Shown piece after piece: positions 9,401 to 18,989 of a DNA stretch of 64,000 nucleotides (within the stretch, counting starts at the first letter, position 1; each line of letters starts with the position of its first letter). The translations under genes were made by a program, and so were the position numbers. Source of the DNA: Listeria cornellensis FSL F6-0969 (GTDB lineage: Bacteria; Bacillota; Bacilli; Lactobacillales; Listeriaceae); contig NZ_AODE01000014.1 of assembly GCF_000525855.1 (NCBI RefSeq), positions 1 to 64,000 on the forward strand, given 5' to 3'. Below the pieces are notes generated by a model. It was not told the origin of the DNA. It saw only the letters and a list, made by a program, of their open reading frames with translations, and did not search any database.

Positions 9401-10343
9401 CTATAAATGCGGTGTTTTCTTATTCATCATTTTCCCACCACGGACTTCTGACATGTTATTCCCAACAGCAAGAAAGGCGCCAGGGTCAATGTCATCTAGT
9501 ATAGAAATCAGCTTAGGTTCTTCAAAGCGAGAGATAATAACGAAAACTACTTTTTTTTATGTCACCAGAATAGCTGCCCGTAGCATCAATGTACGTCACA
9601 CCTTTGCCAAGCTGGTCGGTGATTTCTGCGCCAATTTTTTCGTAATGATGGCTGATAATAAAAGCACTTTTCGATTCGTCTAAACCGCTAATGACAATAT
9701 CGATAACTTTATAGGCTAAAAAATACGTAATCAGGGAATACATCGCGCGATCCCAGTTGAAAACAAGCCCAGCTACTAGGAAAATCACAATATTGATGGC
9801 CATAATAATTTGTCCTGTCGAAAATGGTGTTTTCCCGTTAATAATAATTGAGACAATTTCCGTTCCGTCGAGTGCACCGCCATTTCGGATGACAATACCA
9901 ACGCCTAATCCGAGTGTAACGCCTCCAAATACAGTGGCAAGTAATAAATCATCGGTCACTGGTTCTAAATCATGCAATACGAGCGTTACTGCTGACATGA
10001 CAGCAATTCCGTATAGTGTGAAAAGTGCAAAACTCTTACCTATTTTACGATACCCAATAATGAAGAATGGGATATTTAGAACGAAAGTCAAAACACCCAG
10101 TGGCGCTGGTGTCAATTGTGAAATAATGATGGAAATACCTACTATTCCACCATCGAGGATTCGGTTATTTACTAGAAATAGCTCTAGTCCAACCCCCATT
10201 AAGATAGCGCCAAGTGTGATAAATAATATTTTGTAGATAAACCATTTTGTCTTATTGCGCTTTTTGACGAATACATCTTGTACAATTGTTTCTTCTAACG
10301 GTGTTTCTCCTGACTGCAACACGAACCACTCCCATACTCTCAT
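9401..10343 (-). CDS. YitT family (DUF161/DUF2179) membrane protein, frame broken once
   Basis: The N-terminal part has five or six membrane helices (YKILFITLGAILMGVGLELF, GGIVGISIIISQL, GVTLGLGVGIVIRNGGALDGTE), which is the YitT_membrane domain. A C-terminal DUF2179 domain follows (HHYEKIGAEITDQLGKGVTYIDATGSYSGD). The frame breaks at a T8 run (9551-9558). Dropping one T restores KKVVFVIISRFEEPKLISILDD.. and a stop at 9401, giving a normal C-terminus. The start is taken at the ATG at 10343; a GTG at 10358 lies too close to a TATAAT box (10367-10372) to be likely. The function of the family is unknown. Confidence 0.85.
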
Positions 10344-10445
10344 GTTCTCTTTTTTCACTACAATAAATTATATCATACAATGAAGGTGGGTTAAATAATT
10401 ATTTCATATATTGAACTATTTCGTTTCGAATCCCCCCGTTAGCCC

Positions 10446-10475
10446 TTGCATAAACAGCCATAAATATAGTATCAT
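10446..10475 (+). promoter_or_regulatory. Sigma-A-type promoter of trhO
   Basis: TTGCAT at 10446-10451 and TATCAT at 10470-10475 are separated by 18 bases and stand about 60 bases before the trhO start. Confidence 0.55.
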
Positions 10476-10536
10476 AGACAATGCGCAAACTAAGAAATTC
10501 ATTTTTCCAATAAAATTAATTAAGGGTGGTTAGAAC

Positions 10537-11496
10537 ATGAGCAGCTATCAAGTGTTGTTATATTACAAATACACAACGATTGATAATCCTGAACAATTCG
10601 TAGCCGAACATCTCGCTATGTGCAAGGAAATCGGTCTTAAAGGGCGGATTTTAGTGGCAGAGGAAGGCATTAATGGCACGGTTTCAGGAACTATAGAGGA
10701 AACGGAGAAATATATCGAAGCCATGCATGCAGACGCACGTTTTGCTGATATGGTATTCAAAATTGACGCGGCAGACAAACACGCATTCCAAAAAATGCAC
10801 GTACGTCCACGCCCAGAAATTGTTTCCCTTTCCCTCGAAAATGACGTCAATCCTTTAGAAATTACAGGGAATTATATGGAGCCAGAAGAGTTCCGTGAGG
10901 CCCTGAAAGATGAAAATACAGTGGTTTTAGATGCTCGAAACGACTATGAATTTGACTTGGGTCATTTCCGTGGTGCGATTCGTCCAGATATTGAGACATT
11001 CCGCGACCTACCAGAATGGGTGGAAGAAAACCGTGAGATGTTTGAAGATAAAAAAGTAGTCACCTATTGTACGGGCGGTATCCGTTGTGAGAAATTCTCT
11101 GGTTGGTTGAAAACAGCTGGTTTCGAGGATGTTTCGCAATTACATGGCGGTATTGCGACATACGGTAAAGATGAGACAGTAAAAGGCGATCTTTGGGACG
11201 GTATGATGTACGTATTTGATGAGCGTATTGCCGTGCCGATTAACCGTGTGGATCATACGATTGTTGGTAAGGATTACTTTGATGATACCCCTTGCGAACG
11301 TTATATCAACTGTGCGAATCCATATTGTAACAAACAGATTCTCGCAACTGTCGAGAACGAGGAGAAATATTTACGCAGTTGCTCCCATGAATGTCGGACG
11401 CATCCTGCCAATCTATATGTTAAAAAACATGCGCTTAGTCCAGAAGATTTGGAAGCTCGTTTAGCGGGACTTGAAACACCGATGAGCGCTAAGTAA
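10537..11496 (+). CDS. trhO: tRNA uridine(34) hydroxylase, rhodanese domain (TrhO/YbfQ, UPF0176)
   Basis: 319 residues, typical for the family. An N-terminal ferredoxin-like domain (residues 1-95, [17 protein letters not shown]) is followed by a rhodanese domain (about 120-220) with the catalytic-Cys loop [17 protein letters not shown] Cys-rich tail reads [16 protein letters not shown] and CSHECRT. Homologs make 5-hydroxyuridine at tRNA wobble position 34. The start is fixed by GGGTGG before the ATG. It is monocistronic, with its own promoter and a terminator shared with the convergent fni gene. Confidence 0.93.
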   Translation: MSSYQVLLYYKYTTIDNPEQFVAEHLAMCKEIGLKGRILVAEEGINGTVSGTIEETEKYIEAMHADARFADMVFKIDAADKHAFQKMHVRPRPEIVSLSLENDVNPLEITGNYMEPEEFREALKDENTVVLDARNDYEFDLGHFRGAIRPDIETFRDLPEWVEENREMFEDKKVVTYCTGGIRCEKFSGWLKTAGFEDVSQLHGGIATYGKDETVKGDLWDGMMYVFDERIAVPINRVDHTIVGKDYFDDTPCERYINCANPYCNKQILATVENEEKYLRSCSHECRTHPANLYVKKHALSPEDLEARLAGLETPMSAK

Positions 11497-11504
11497 TTGA
11501 AAAA

Positions 11505-11545
11505 AGGAGTTGTTACCTTTAACGGGTAGCAGCTCCTCTTCTTTA
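11505..11545. terminator. Terminator between trhO and fni
   Basis: GGAGTTGTTACC pairs with GGGTAGCAGCTCC (11524-11536) with G-T pairs, followed by CTTCTTT. The minus strand carries A/T-rich flanks too. It overlaps the last codons and stop of the restored fni reading frame. Confidence 0.65.
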
Positions 11546-12599
11546 TGTCCGGTTGGCAAGATGGTCGATATTAACGTGCCTTAACGCTGCAAACTGATGT
11601 AGCTCGCCTTGAATGAGTAGTGATTTTTGCGTTAATTCTGGTACTGTTTTAGCTCCTAGTAGTGACATGACACTTTTTAGCTCGCTTTTCCACTCAAGCA
11701 ACATCTGGATAGTTTGCTCCATATCTGTTTTTTTTCAATTGATGTAATACAGCGCCCGCAACGCCTACTGATTTGGCTCCAAGCGCAAGGCATTTCACAA
11801 TATCGAGTGGCGTTTTAATGCCACCAGATGCCAGAATTTCGACGGAGCTATTTTGACAATCGAGCAGTGATTCAGCGGTTGTAAAACCCCAGTCTTCCAG
11901 GAACTGATAGGCTCCGTCGCGCCTGCGATCTGTTTCGATTTTTGCAAAATTAGTGCCGCCTTTACCGCCGATATCAATGGTCTTTGCGCCGGTATCTTGC
12001 AGTTGTTCCATCAAATCCCGACTCATTCCAAAGCCGACTTCTTTCACGATGACGGGGAATTCTTGGATGGCAACAATTTTTTCAATAGCGCGTAACCAGT
12101 TAGAAAAATCACGATCGCCCTCTTTCATCACCAATTCCTGCGCGACATTGATATGTAGTTGCAAAGCATTGGCGCCGAGCATATCAACGGCTCTGCGGGC
12201 ATTATCCACCGAACTATCTGCACTCAGATTTGCAAAAATGGAGCCATCTGGATTCTCTGTTCGGACAATGCGATATGTACTGATGAGATCGGCATCATGT
12301 AACGCCGCTGATTGCGAACCGACCGCCATCGCCAAACCAGTCTCACGCGCAATAATCGCCAGTTTTTGATTGAGCTGTTTCGTTCGAGTACTTCCACCGG
12401 TCATCGCATTAATGTAAAACGGTGCGTCAAACGCTTGTCCTGCGAATTGAGTCTGTAACGACACTTCTCCTTTATGAAAAGCAGGCAGACTTTGCGGTGC
12501 GAATCGAATATCCTGAAATGCTATCGAATCAGCACTATACTGCCTGTATGCAAGCGCAATATGTTCATCTTTGCGCCTTGAACGCTGTTGATCATCCAT
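11543..12599 (-). CDS. fni: Type 2 isopentenyl-diphosphate delta-isomerase, frame broken once
   Basis: FMN- and NADPH-dependent isomerase that interconverts IPP and DMAPP. The fold is a TIM barrel: APFYINAMTGGSTRTKQLN near residue 70, VGSQSAAL near 95, NLSAD near 125, VIVKEVGFGMS near 180, GGKGGTNFAKIE near 210, and the FMN phosphate site ILASGGIKTPLD near 260. A T8 run at 11728-11735 breaks the frame. Removing one T gives ..LHQLKKTDMEQTIQMLLEWKSELK.. ending ..HVNIDHLANRT, the expected C-terminus, with a stop at 11543. It stands apart from dxs and ispA, which act in the same isoprenoid pathway. Confidence 0.9.
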
Positions 12600-12636
12600 T
12601 TTTGTATCCCCCTCTCATCAAAAAAACACCTAAAAA

Positions 12637-13000
12637 TCAGGCGTCCTTTGACAAATTTAGTCTTTCTTCAAAAGAAAAATAAGTTGCCAGTTCGTCTGAT
12701 GTTGGTTCGTATACACGTTCATCGGCAAACAAAATCAGTCCGTGGAACGTTTGTATATCATCGTCACATTCCTCGCAATATTGTGTTTCATCCTCCGACC
12801 AAGTTGCCAGTAACACATTTTTTTTTGACTGCATTATTTGGGTAAGTTGCCATTAATTCTTGAGCCAGTGCTTGGTATTGAAGCATCGCATCGCTTTTCT
12901 CTGTATACACAAACGATGATTCGATATCCTTTTGCCAGTCCTCAAAAAACCACCAAGGTTCATATTCCCCTTTTGTCACAATGACTTGAAATTTCGCCAT
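12637..13000 (-). CDS. DUF1033 family protein, frame broken once
   Basis: About 120 residues after repair. It starts MAKFQVIVTKGEYEPWWFFEDW, the hallmark of DUF1033 (YccA-like small cytosolic proteins of unknown role). A T9 run (12818-12826) breaks the frame. With one T removed the chain continues NNAVKKNVLLATWSEDETQYCEECDDD and ends ..YFSFEERLNLSKDA. The ATG at 13000 has GGTG 7-10 bases upstream. It lies between fni and acyP in opposite orientation to acyP. Confidence 0.75.
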
Positions 13001-13098
13001 CTTCCAACACCTTACTTTCATTCACTTCATAATATGTAAAACCATTATAGCACAAGGCATGTGAAACTCACCGTAACTTGCTTTTGGCTATGTTATTT

Positions 13099-13127
13099 TT
13101 GAAAAACATGCGAAAAAAAGGTACACT
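13099..13127 (+). promoter_or_regulatory. Sigma-A-type promoter of acyP
   Basis: TTGAAA (13099-13104), 17-base spacer, TACACT (13122-13127), about 35 bases before the start codon. Confidence 0.7.
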
Positions 13128-13162
13128 AGAAGTACTAATAAAAAAGGATAGGTGATTGACTT

Positions 13163-13445
13163 ATGGCTCGTAAAACCGTCATTATGCGCGTAACTGGAAT
13201 GGTTCAAGGCGTTGGCTTCCGCTATACCACAAAGCATCTGGCTTACAAGATGAACATCAGCGGCATCGTCAAAAATTTACAAGATGGTTCTGTTGAAATT
13301 CAAGCGATTGCAGAAGAAGATGATTTAGAAAAATTCATTGAGGCGGTGAAAAAAAGGCCCGTCTCCATCAGCGCGAATTGGTGAAGTGTATATTTATAAG
13401 GATGCTCCTGTCGAAGAACGTAAAACATTTGATATTGAATACTGA
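13163..13445 (+). CDS. acyP: Acylphosphatase, frame broken once
   Basis: About 93 residues when repaired. It hydrolyses carboxyl-phosphate bonds of acyl phosphates. The phosphate-binding loop [10 protein letters not shown] contains the catalytic Arg, and [13 protein letters not shown] contains the catalytic Asn. An A7 run at 13349-13355 breaks the frame. Removing one A gives ..[33 protein letters not shown], the standard C-terminus. GGATAGGTGA precedes the ATG. It is followed by the promoter of the next small gene. Confidence 0.88.
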
Positions 13446-13451
13446 TAAAGC

Positions 13452-13480
13452 TTGTTTTTCTATGGTATTTCACTTATAGT
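13452..13480 (+). promoter_or_regulatory. Sigma-A-type promoter before the small ORF and yidC
   Basis: TTGTTT (13452-13457), 17-base spacer, TATAGT (13475-13480). It lies 41 bases before the GTG of the next ORF and may serve yidC as well. Confidence 0.6.
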
Positions 13481-13520
13481 TAAGGCTGTACTTATTTCAG
13501 ATTGGAAGGAGTGACTGCGT

Positions 13521-13800
13521 GTGTTTGAAACTTTAATCCAGATGGCGCTTGGACCAGAATATGTTTCGTTATATGTGACTTTTTTTCATGACGATGGCTG
13601 TGTTCAGATATTGGCCCGTCTTAGCGATGGTGAAGCCCACGATGGTATTGCATTCGAAGCATCTGTGCATCACGCCACTTCCTGTTATGCATTGGAAGCC
13701 TGCAGAAACACATCGATTTCGCTTTATTATTGTATGGCTCGTCCAAGCAATAACGCGTTTTTCAAATACAGATGATGAATATTCTTTGTCTTTTTCCTGA
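13521..13800 (+). CDS. Small hypothetical protein, probably membrane-associated, frame broken once
   Basis: I do not recognise this gene. A GTG at 13521 has a good AAGGAG site (13506-13511) and a promoter upstream, so translation is likely. The first 22 residues read FETLIQMALGPEYVSLYVTFF. A T7 run (13580-13586) then offers two continuations. With one T removed the chain reads MTMAVFRYWPVLAMVKPTMV..RFRFIIVWLVQAITRF and ends at 13800, about 92 residues with hydrophobic stretches; I prefer this because every neighbouring break is also one base too long. Without repair it would end at 13775 with a Cys/Ser/His-rich chain unlike a normal protein. It could be a small partner of YidC. Confidence 0.4.
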
Positions 13801-13842
13801 TACCATATACAAATGAACTTACTTTTAGGAGGAAATAAGACA

Positions 13843-14668
13843 TTGAAAAAGAAAAATATAGTATTACTCATTATGATTGCAGCGCTATTTTTTTGCGTTG
13901 GCTGGTTGTAGCATGGACCCTTCTCAAAATACGGATGGTTTTTTCTATGTTTACCTGATTAAGCCATTTACGACTGTTATTGAATGGATTGCTTCGTTAT
14001 TTGGTGGGAATTATGGTATTGCAATTATCGTGACGACACTGGCAATCCGAGCTTTGATTATGCCACTGAATTTGCGTACTGCTAAGGCGCAGATGGGTAT
14101 GCAGTCAAAAATGGCTGTTGCCAAACCGGAAATTGATGAAATCCAAGCACGACTAAAAAGAGCTACCTCCAAGGAAGAGCAACAAAAAATTCAGCAAGAA
14201 ATGACGGCTGTTTATTCCAAATATAACATCAATCCGCTACAAATGGGTTGTTTACCACTTCTTATTCAAATGCCAATTTTGATGGCGTTCTACTATGCGA
14301 TTCGTGGTTCTTCTGATATTGCGCATCATGAATTTCTCTGGTTTAGCTTAGGTAGCCCAGATATGATTATGGCCATTATCGCCGGTGCCATCTATTTACT
14401 ACAGTATTTTGTTTCTCTGATTGGCTACACACCAGAGCAGAAAAAACAAATGAAAATTATGGGGCTCATTTCGCCAGTCATGATTCTCTTTGTCTCTCTC
14501 TCCGCTCCAGCAGCTCTTGCGCTATATTGGGCGGTCGGTGGACTTTTCTTAGCAGGACAAACACTTCTAACGAAAAAACTGTACATGAAAAAACATCCAG
14601 AAGTAGAAATGATGGAAAAAGAAGAGAAGGAAATCGAACAATTAGAACACGAGCAAAACAAAAAATAA
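13843..14668 (+). CDS. yidC: Membrane protein insertase YidC/OxaA (lipoprotein), frame broken once
   Basis: About 275 residues, the Gram-positive YidC length. The TTG at 13843 follows AGGAGG by ten bases. The signal peptide ends in lipobox LAGC, visible only after one T is removed from a T7 run (13888-13894); as printed, the frame stops at once. Five membrane segments follow: [30 protein letters not shown] with the conserved hydrophilic-groove Arg, then [39 protein letters not shown] and others. The Lys/Glu-rich tail is usual. It inserts and folds membrane proteins with or without SecYEG. A strong terminator follows. Confidence 0.93.
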
Positions 14669-14672
14669 TACG

Positions 14673-14723
14673 AAAAGACGTTTCTACTACTCTCATGGAT
14701 GAGTAGCGGAAACGTCTTTTTTT
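14673..14723. terminator. Bidirectional terminator between yidC and lisK
   Basis: AAAAGACGTTTC pairs with GAAACGTCTTTT, and inside this ACTACTC pairs with GAGTAG. A and T tracts flank both sides of this convergent pair of genes. Confidence 0.9.
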
Positions 14724-14724
14724 G

Positions 14725-16212
14725 CTATTCTGCTTTATCCTCTTTTTGCTTGATTAGTGGGAGTGCGATGGTAATGGTTGTACCAACATGGTCCTCACTC
14801 TCGGCGTGGATGGAACCAAGATAGCCACTAACTAGTTCTTTAGCAATTGCAAGACCTAGACCGTTACCGCCAACTTCACGACTACGCGCCTTATCTACAC
14901 GGTAGAAACGGTTGAAAATCTTATCAATTTCATCTGCTGAAATACCGACGCCATAATCTTTAATGGAGACTTTAATTTTATCTGCCTCTTTATAAATATG
15001 CATATCGACTTGTTTGCCATCACCAGAGTATTTCACCGCATTATCTGCAATAATAATCAAAATCTGTTCTAAATGGTTGTGCTGAATCATGGCATGAAGA
15101 TTTTTATCATCTTCGCCCAAAGTAAATGTGAAATCTTCATGCATGACTTCAAAATTACGTCTCACCTGCTCGAGAACATCATTGACGCAAACGAGTTGCA
15201 GTTCTTTTGTTTGTGAAATTTGCTCTGCTCGCGATAGGTCGAGCATTTCTTGTACGAGTTTTTTCATGCGTTCAAGCTCGGTTAATGAAGCATTAAGCGA
15301 TTCGTCCAGCACTTCTGGATCATCTTTACCCCAACGATTCAGTAGTTTTAAATGGCCCTCCATGATTTGTACTGGCGTACGTAATTCATGTGAGGCGTCT
15401 TCTACAAACTGTTTCTGTTGTTCAAAGCTACGTTCGATTTGCACCATCATATCATTGAAAACAATAGTCAACTCACCAATTTCATCTTTTGTGATGACGG
15501 TCGGTTCGATTCGTTTCTGGAAGCCGTTATTGCGAATATCATTCATCGTTTTTGCCATTTTTGTAAGTGGATTTAAGAAGTTTTGTGCGAGTAGATAGCC
15601 GAGCATACCACTAATAAATAAAGCTACAGCACCGAGTAAGAACATCGTTGCGAGTAATTTGCCCATCATGCTGTTATAGGATGTCATTGGATTGATAACT
15701 TGGATGTATCCGATAATACTGGCATTGTCCGCTTTATCGATAATAGGAATTTGATACATAACCATTTGTTGCCCTTGCACGGTAGGTTTAGACAACGCTG
15801 GAGTTGGCTGCTTTACCAGATAACTGCTATAATCATTTTTTGCGTAGGCTTTATTATTATATTGACCCGCAGTGTATTGTTCGATTAGCTTGCCATCTTT
15901 ATCGTAAAAAACAAGCACTTGATCCTCAAGGCGGGACCTTAATTCTATGTTATCCTTTACGATTGGCCCAATATTCTCGCTCGTAATATTCCCTGATGCG
16001 CTAGTTAATTCAGCATTATAAATGATAGCAGATGCTGCATACGCCGCCGATTTCACTGTGTCGTCCTTCTCGTCCAGAAGCATGCTACCGATACCTTGAT
16101 AAATGGCAAAGGAGAATAGGAAAAAAGTTAAAAATATAGCAGCACTTGCTCCAAATGTCCATTTAAATTTCAGTGAGCGGCTCTTTAAAGAAAATGTGTT
16201 TGGTGTTGTCAT
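14725..16212 (-). CDS. lisK: Sensor histidine kinase LisK
   Basis: 495 residues. Membrane helix 1 is at about 20-40 and helix 2 at about 187-208, with a ~145-residue extracellular sensor between them. A HAMP domain follows (NPLTKMAKTMNDIRNNGFQ). The HisKA H-box is FVEDASHELRTPVQIMEGH (His near 275), and the ATPase domain has IIIADNAVKYSG (N), KDYGVGISADEID (G1) and GGNGLGLAIAKEL (G2). It phosphorylates LisR, with which its ATG overlaps the response-regulator stop by four bases. In Listeria the LisRK pair governs acid, ethanol and cell-envelope antibiotic stress. That role is known from the family and not read from this sequence. Confidence 0.92.
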   Translation of the reverse strand: MTTPNTFSLKSRSLKFKWTFGASAAIFLTFFLFSFAIYQGIGSMLLDEKDDTVKSAAYAASAIIYNAELTSASGNITSENIGPIVKDNIELRSRLEDQVLVFYDKDGKLIEQYTAGQYNNKAYAKNDYSSYLVKQPTPALSKPTVQGQQMVMYQIPIIDKADNASIIGYIQVINPMTSYNSMMGKLLATMFLLGAVALFISGMLGYLLAQNFLNPLTKMAKTMNDIRNNGFQKRIEPTVITKDEIGELTIVFNDMMVQIERSFEQQKQFVEDASHELRTPVQIMEGHLKLLNRWGKDDPEVLDESLNASLTELERMKKLVQEMLDLSRAEQISQTKELQLVCVNDVLEQVRRNFEVMHEDFTFTLGEDDKNLHAMIQHNHLEQILIIIADNAVKYSGDGKQVDMHIYKEADKIKVSIKDYGVGISADEIDKIFNRFYRVDKARSREVGGNGLGLAIAKELVSGYLGSIHAESEDHVGTTITIALPLIKQKEDKAE

Positions 16213-16892
16213 GTACGCATCACATACCCCGTGCCACGCACTGTTTGGATATAACTCTCATCATCATTTTTATTATCGATTTTATTCCGTAAATAACGCA
16301 CGTATACATCTACGACATTCGTCTCTACTTCGGTTTCATAACCCCATACTTTGTTTAAAAGTACTTCACGCGTTAATACGATATTTATGTTCTCCATTAA
16401 AGTCAACAATAATTCGTATTCACGCTTGGTTAAATCGATAATATCTTCACCACGCTTCACGATGCGGCTTTCCTTCTCAACAACGATATCGCGGTATTCC
16501 AATGTCGTTTGCTTCGTCTCGTTCTCACTCGTTTCGATACGGCGTAGCAAAGCACGAAGCCGCGCCAACAATTCCTCGATGGCGAACGGTTTTACGATAT
16601 AATCATCCGCACCATGATCAAGACCAGAAACGCGGTCAATAACGGAATCACGCGCGGTAATCATAATAATCGGTGTTTCTTTGACTTGACGAACGCGTCT
16701 ACATACCTCCACACCATTCAGTTGCGGTAGCATTAAATCAAGTAGGATCGCGTCCCATTCTTCCGTAATTGCAAGCTCTAGGCCAGCACGACCGTCATTG
16801 GCAACCGCAGTCTCATAACCTTCATGTTGCAACTCCAGTTCTATAAAGCGAGCTAAATTCTTTTCATCTTCTACAATAAGTATTCTATTCAT
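16209..16892 (-). CDS. lisR: Response regulator LisR (OmpR family)
   Basis: 227 residues. The receiver domain starts NRILIVEDEKNLARF with the acidic pair, has the phospho-acceptor Asp in AILLDLMLPQLNG near residue 53, a Thr in IIMITARDS and Lys in DYIVKPF. The C-terminal winged helix reads LTKREYELLLTLMEN..LTREVLLNKVWGYE. The ATG at 16892 follows GGTGGGGA, so the TTG three bases upstream is not needed. It is the first gene of the lisRK operon. No clear LisR box or promoter was identified in the AT-rich stretch upstream. Confidence 0.93.
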   Translation of the reverse strand: MNRILIVEDEKNLARFIELELQHEGYETAVANDGRAGLELAITEEWDAILLDLMLPQLNGVEVCRRVRQVKETPIIMITARDSVIDRVSGLDHGADDYIVKPFAIEELLARLRALLRRIETSENETKQTTLEYRDIVVEKESRIVKRGEDIIDLTKREYELLLTLMENINIVLTREVLLNKVWGYETEVETNVVDVYVRYLRNKIDNKNDDESYIQTVRGTGYVMRT

Positions 16893-17019
16893 CAACTATC
16901 CCCACCTTCAAAAACCAGATATCTTCCTATTACCATTGTAACTAAAATCACGGTAAAAACAACTAATAACAGTCTGTTTAGGCAATTTCTTTGTAGATTT
17001 TAACTGGATTCTCATTGTT

Positions 17020-17187
17020 GAGGTTCTTATGAAGCGTCTTATGCTGAATTAGAACCTCAATATGCATGAGAGCGAAGCGAGCAGGTAACCCATCAGTGGT
17101 TCTTATGCGCTGAACTAAGAACGACCGGTGAAACGAATAAAGATGAGAGAATTGGAGAAGTTCAATATGCATGAGAACAAATGATGC
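17020..17187 (-). repeat. Intergenic structured repeat, two copies (family also at 20387-20580)
   Basis: Two units share AATATGCATGAGA (17059 and 17164 region) followed by a degenerate AGCGAAGCGAGC/ACAAATGATGC. Each is preceded by an inverted repeat: GAGGTTCT (17020-17027) with AGAACCTC (17051-17058), and GTTCTT (17099-17104) with AAGAAC (17117-17122). Read on the minus strand the core GCTCGCTTCGCTCTCATGCA resembles GTTCGCTTTGCTCTCACTTA of the tandem repeat near 20.4 kb. The stem sequences differ between units but stay complementary. A frame of 83 codons runs through it (16978-17229) but looks fortuitous. Confidence 0.6.
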
Positions 17188-17231
17188 GTGTGGTTTGGAA
17201 TTACTGGCTATAAAAGGGTTGAACGCCATTT

Positions 17232-17281
17232 AAAAAGAATGGTGATTACCTCCAAAATAGAGATAAGTCACCATTCTTTTA
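17232..17281. terminator. Terminator downstream of gnd
   Basis: AAAAGAATGGTGA pairs with TCACCATTCTTTT (17268-17280). T-rich runs follow on both strands. On the minus strand it can end transcripts coming from gnd. Confidence 0.7.
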
Positions 17282-17296
17282 ATTGCTGCATCTGAA

Positions 17297-17429
17297 GAGG
17301 CGTCGTGTTTGACGCCTCCGGATCCGGCTTCAACGGCCAGACCCTCGAAATTTTCGTGCCCTCCGCAAAAACCAAGTGCGGGTTTTAACTGCGGCCCCTA
17401 ACAAATTTTTTCGGGTCTAACGGGCCGTT
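17297..17429. repeat. GC-rich inverted-repeat element between gnd and its distal terminator
   Basis: A perfect 8-bp hairpin, GAGGCGTC/GACGCCTC, lies at 17297-17318. Next to it is a long imperfect inverted repeat: left arm 17332-17366 (AACGGCC, AGACCC, CGAAA), right arm 17391-17429 (complementary GGCCGTT, GGGTCT, TTTCG), the right arm having four extra bases. Its GC content is clearly above the surroundings. There is no ORF. It resembles a miniature repeat or an RNA stem-loop. Confidence 0.6.
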
Positions 17430-17438
17430 TCAGCACTT

Positions 17439-18859
17439 CTATTCATCAATCTCCGGCCACTCTGTATGGAATGTCCCAGCTTTATCGACGCGCTCATACG
17501 TGTGTGCGCCGAAGTAATCGCGTTGTGCTTGAATTAGGTTCGCAGATAGTACTTCTGAACGGTAGCTATCATAATAACTAATTGCTGCTGTAAATGTTGG
17601 TACTGGAATTCCTGCTTTCACAGATTCAGCGACAACTTCACGCAATGCGTCTTGATAGTTATGTGCGATATCCTTGAAATATGGATCTAACAATAAGTTG
17701 TTTAAGTTCTTATCGTTATTGTACGCATCTGTGATTTTTTGTAGGAAACGAGCGCGGATAATACAACCAGCGCGGAAAATTTTCGCGATTTCGCCGTATT
17801 GTAAATCCCATTCGTATTCGTCTGATGCTGCTTTCATTTGTGCAAAACCTTGTGCATATGACGCGATTTTACTGAAATATAAAGCACGGCGTACGGATTC
17901 TATGAAGGCTTTTTTTATCGCCGTTGAAAGAATAATTGCTTGGTCCAGACAAAACAGTGCTTGCGTGCACGCGTTCGTCTTTTAGCGCAGAAATGTAACG
18001 TGCGAATACGGATTCTGTAATAAGAGAAAGCGGCACACCTAGGTCTAGCGCGCTTTGACTTGTCCATTTACCTGTTCCTTTTTGGCCAGCTTTATCAAGA
18101 ATAACATCCACAATGGGTTTACCTGTTTCAGGATCTTTGGTTTTCACGATGTTTTTCGTGATCTGGATTAAGTAACTATCTAGTTCGCCGTCATTCCATT
18201 CTGTGAAGACATCAGCAAGCTCATCATTTGTTAAGCCACCGATTTGTTTTAGGATTGTGTAAGCTTCTGCGATTAATTGCATGTCGCCATACTCAATCCC
18301 GTTATGCACCATTTTCACATAATGTCCAGCGCCGTCAGGGCCGATGTAGGTCACACAAGGTTCGCCGTCCGCTACAGCCGCAATCTCTTGCAAAATTGGA
18401 GCAACTAAATCATAGGCTTTACGTTGACCACCAGGCATGATAGAAGGTCCTTTTAACGCGCCTTCTTCCCCACCAGAAACACCAGTTCCGATAAAATTAA
18501 AACCTTCTTCGCTTAGCGTTTTGTTGCGTCGGATTGTATCTTTAAAGAACGTATTTCCGCCATCAATCAAAATATCGCCTTGGCTTAGGAAGGGCTTGAC
18601 TGCATCAATCATCATATCCGTTGCCGCACCTGCTTGTACCATTAATAGAATACGACGAGGTACTTCGATGGAGTTAACAAACTCCTCTAAGTTATACGTA
18701 GGAACCAATTTTTTGTCGCTATGTGCTTCTGCGACTGCTTTCTGTTTTTTCGCTAGAGCGGTTAAAAATCGATACACTGTAACCACGACTTTCAATATTT
18801 AAGGCCAAGTTGCGACCCATTACGCCCATTCCGATAACGCCAATTTCTTGTTTTGCCAT
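17439..18859 (-). CDS. gnd: 6-phosphogluconate dehydrogenase (decarboxylating), frame broken twice
   Basis: About 472 residues after repair. It oxidises 6-phosphogluconate to ribulose 5-phosphate with NADP+ in the pentose phosphate pathway. The Rossmann motif [18 protein letters not shown] is at the N-terminus, [21 protein letters not shown] near 130, the catalytic [15 protein letters not shown] near 185 (with Lys and His), and [14 protein letters not shown] near 260. Two breaks occur. One is near 18749 in an A6/T6 run, joining ..FNRSSEK to AVAEAHSD. The other is a T7 run at 17910-17916, joining ..[27 protein letters not shown]. Both are cured by removing one base. The start is the ATG at 18859. 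Confidence 0.92.
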
Positions 18860-18989
18860 TTTTCACATTCGTCCCTTCTCATTCGAGTCATTCGTTATAA
18901 TGAATGCTGCCATTTTCTCAACACTAATAACTATATCAAAACTTTGGCGCTACGGCAACGAAACAAACCCGAATTTAGCGAATTTATTG

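Noticed and set aside
13569-13871. 100-codon minus-strand ORF opposite the small gene before yidC
   Set aside because: It has no ribosome site, overlaps the promoter-driven plus-strand ORF and the yidC start, and shows no recognisable domain.
16978-17229. 83-codon minus-strand ORF with two similar segments (..LMHIELLQ.., ..LMHIEVLI..)
   Set aside because: The similarity comes from the DNA repeat units beneath it, no ribosome site precedes the start, and the frame crosses inverted repeats. I treat it as a non-coding repeat.
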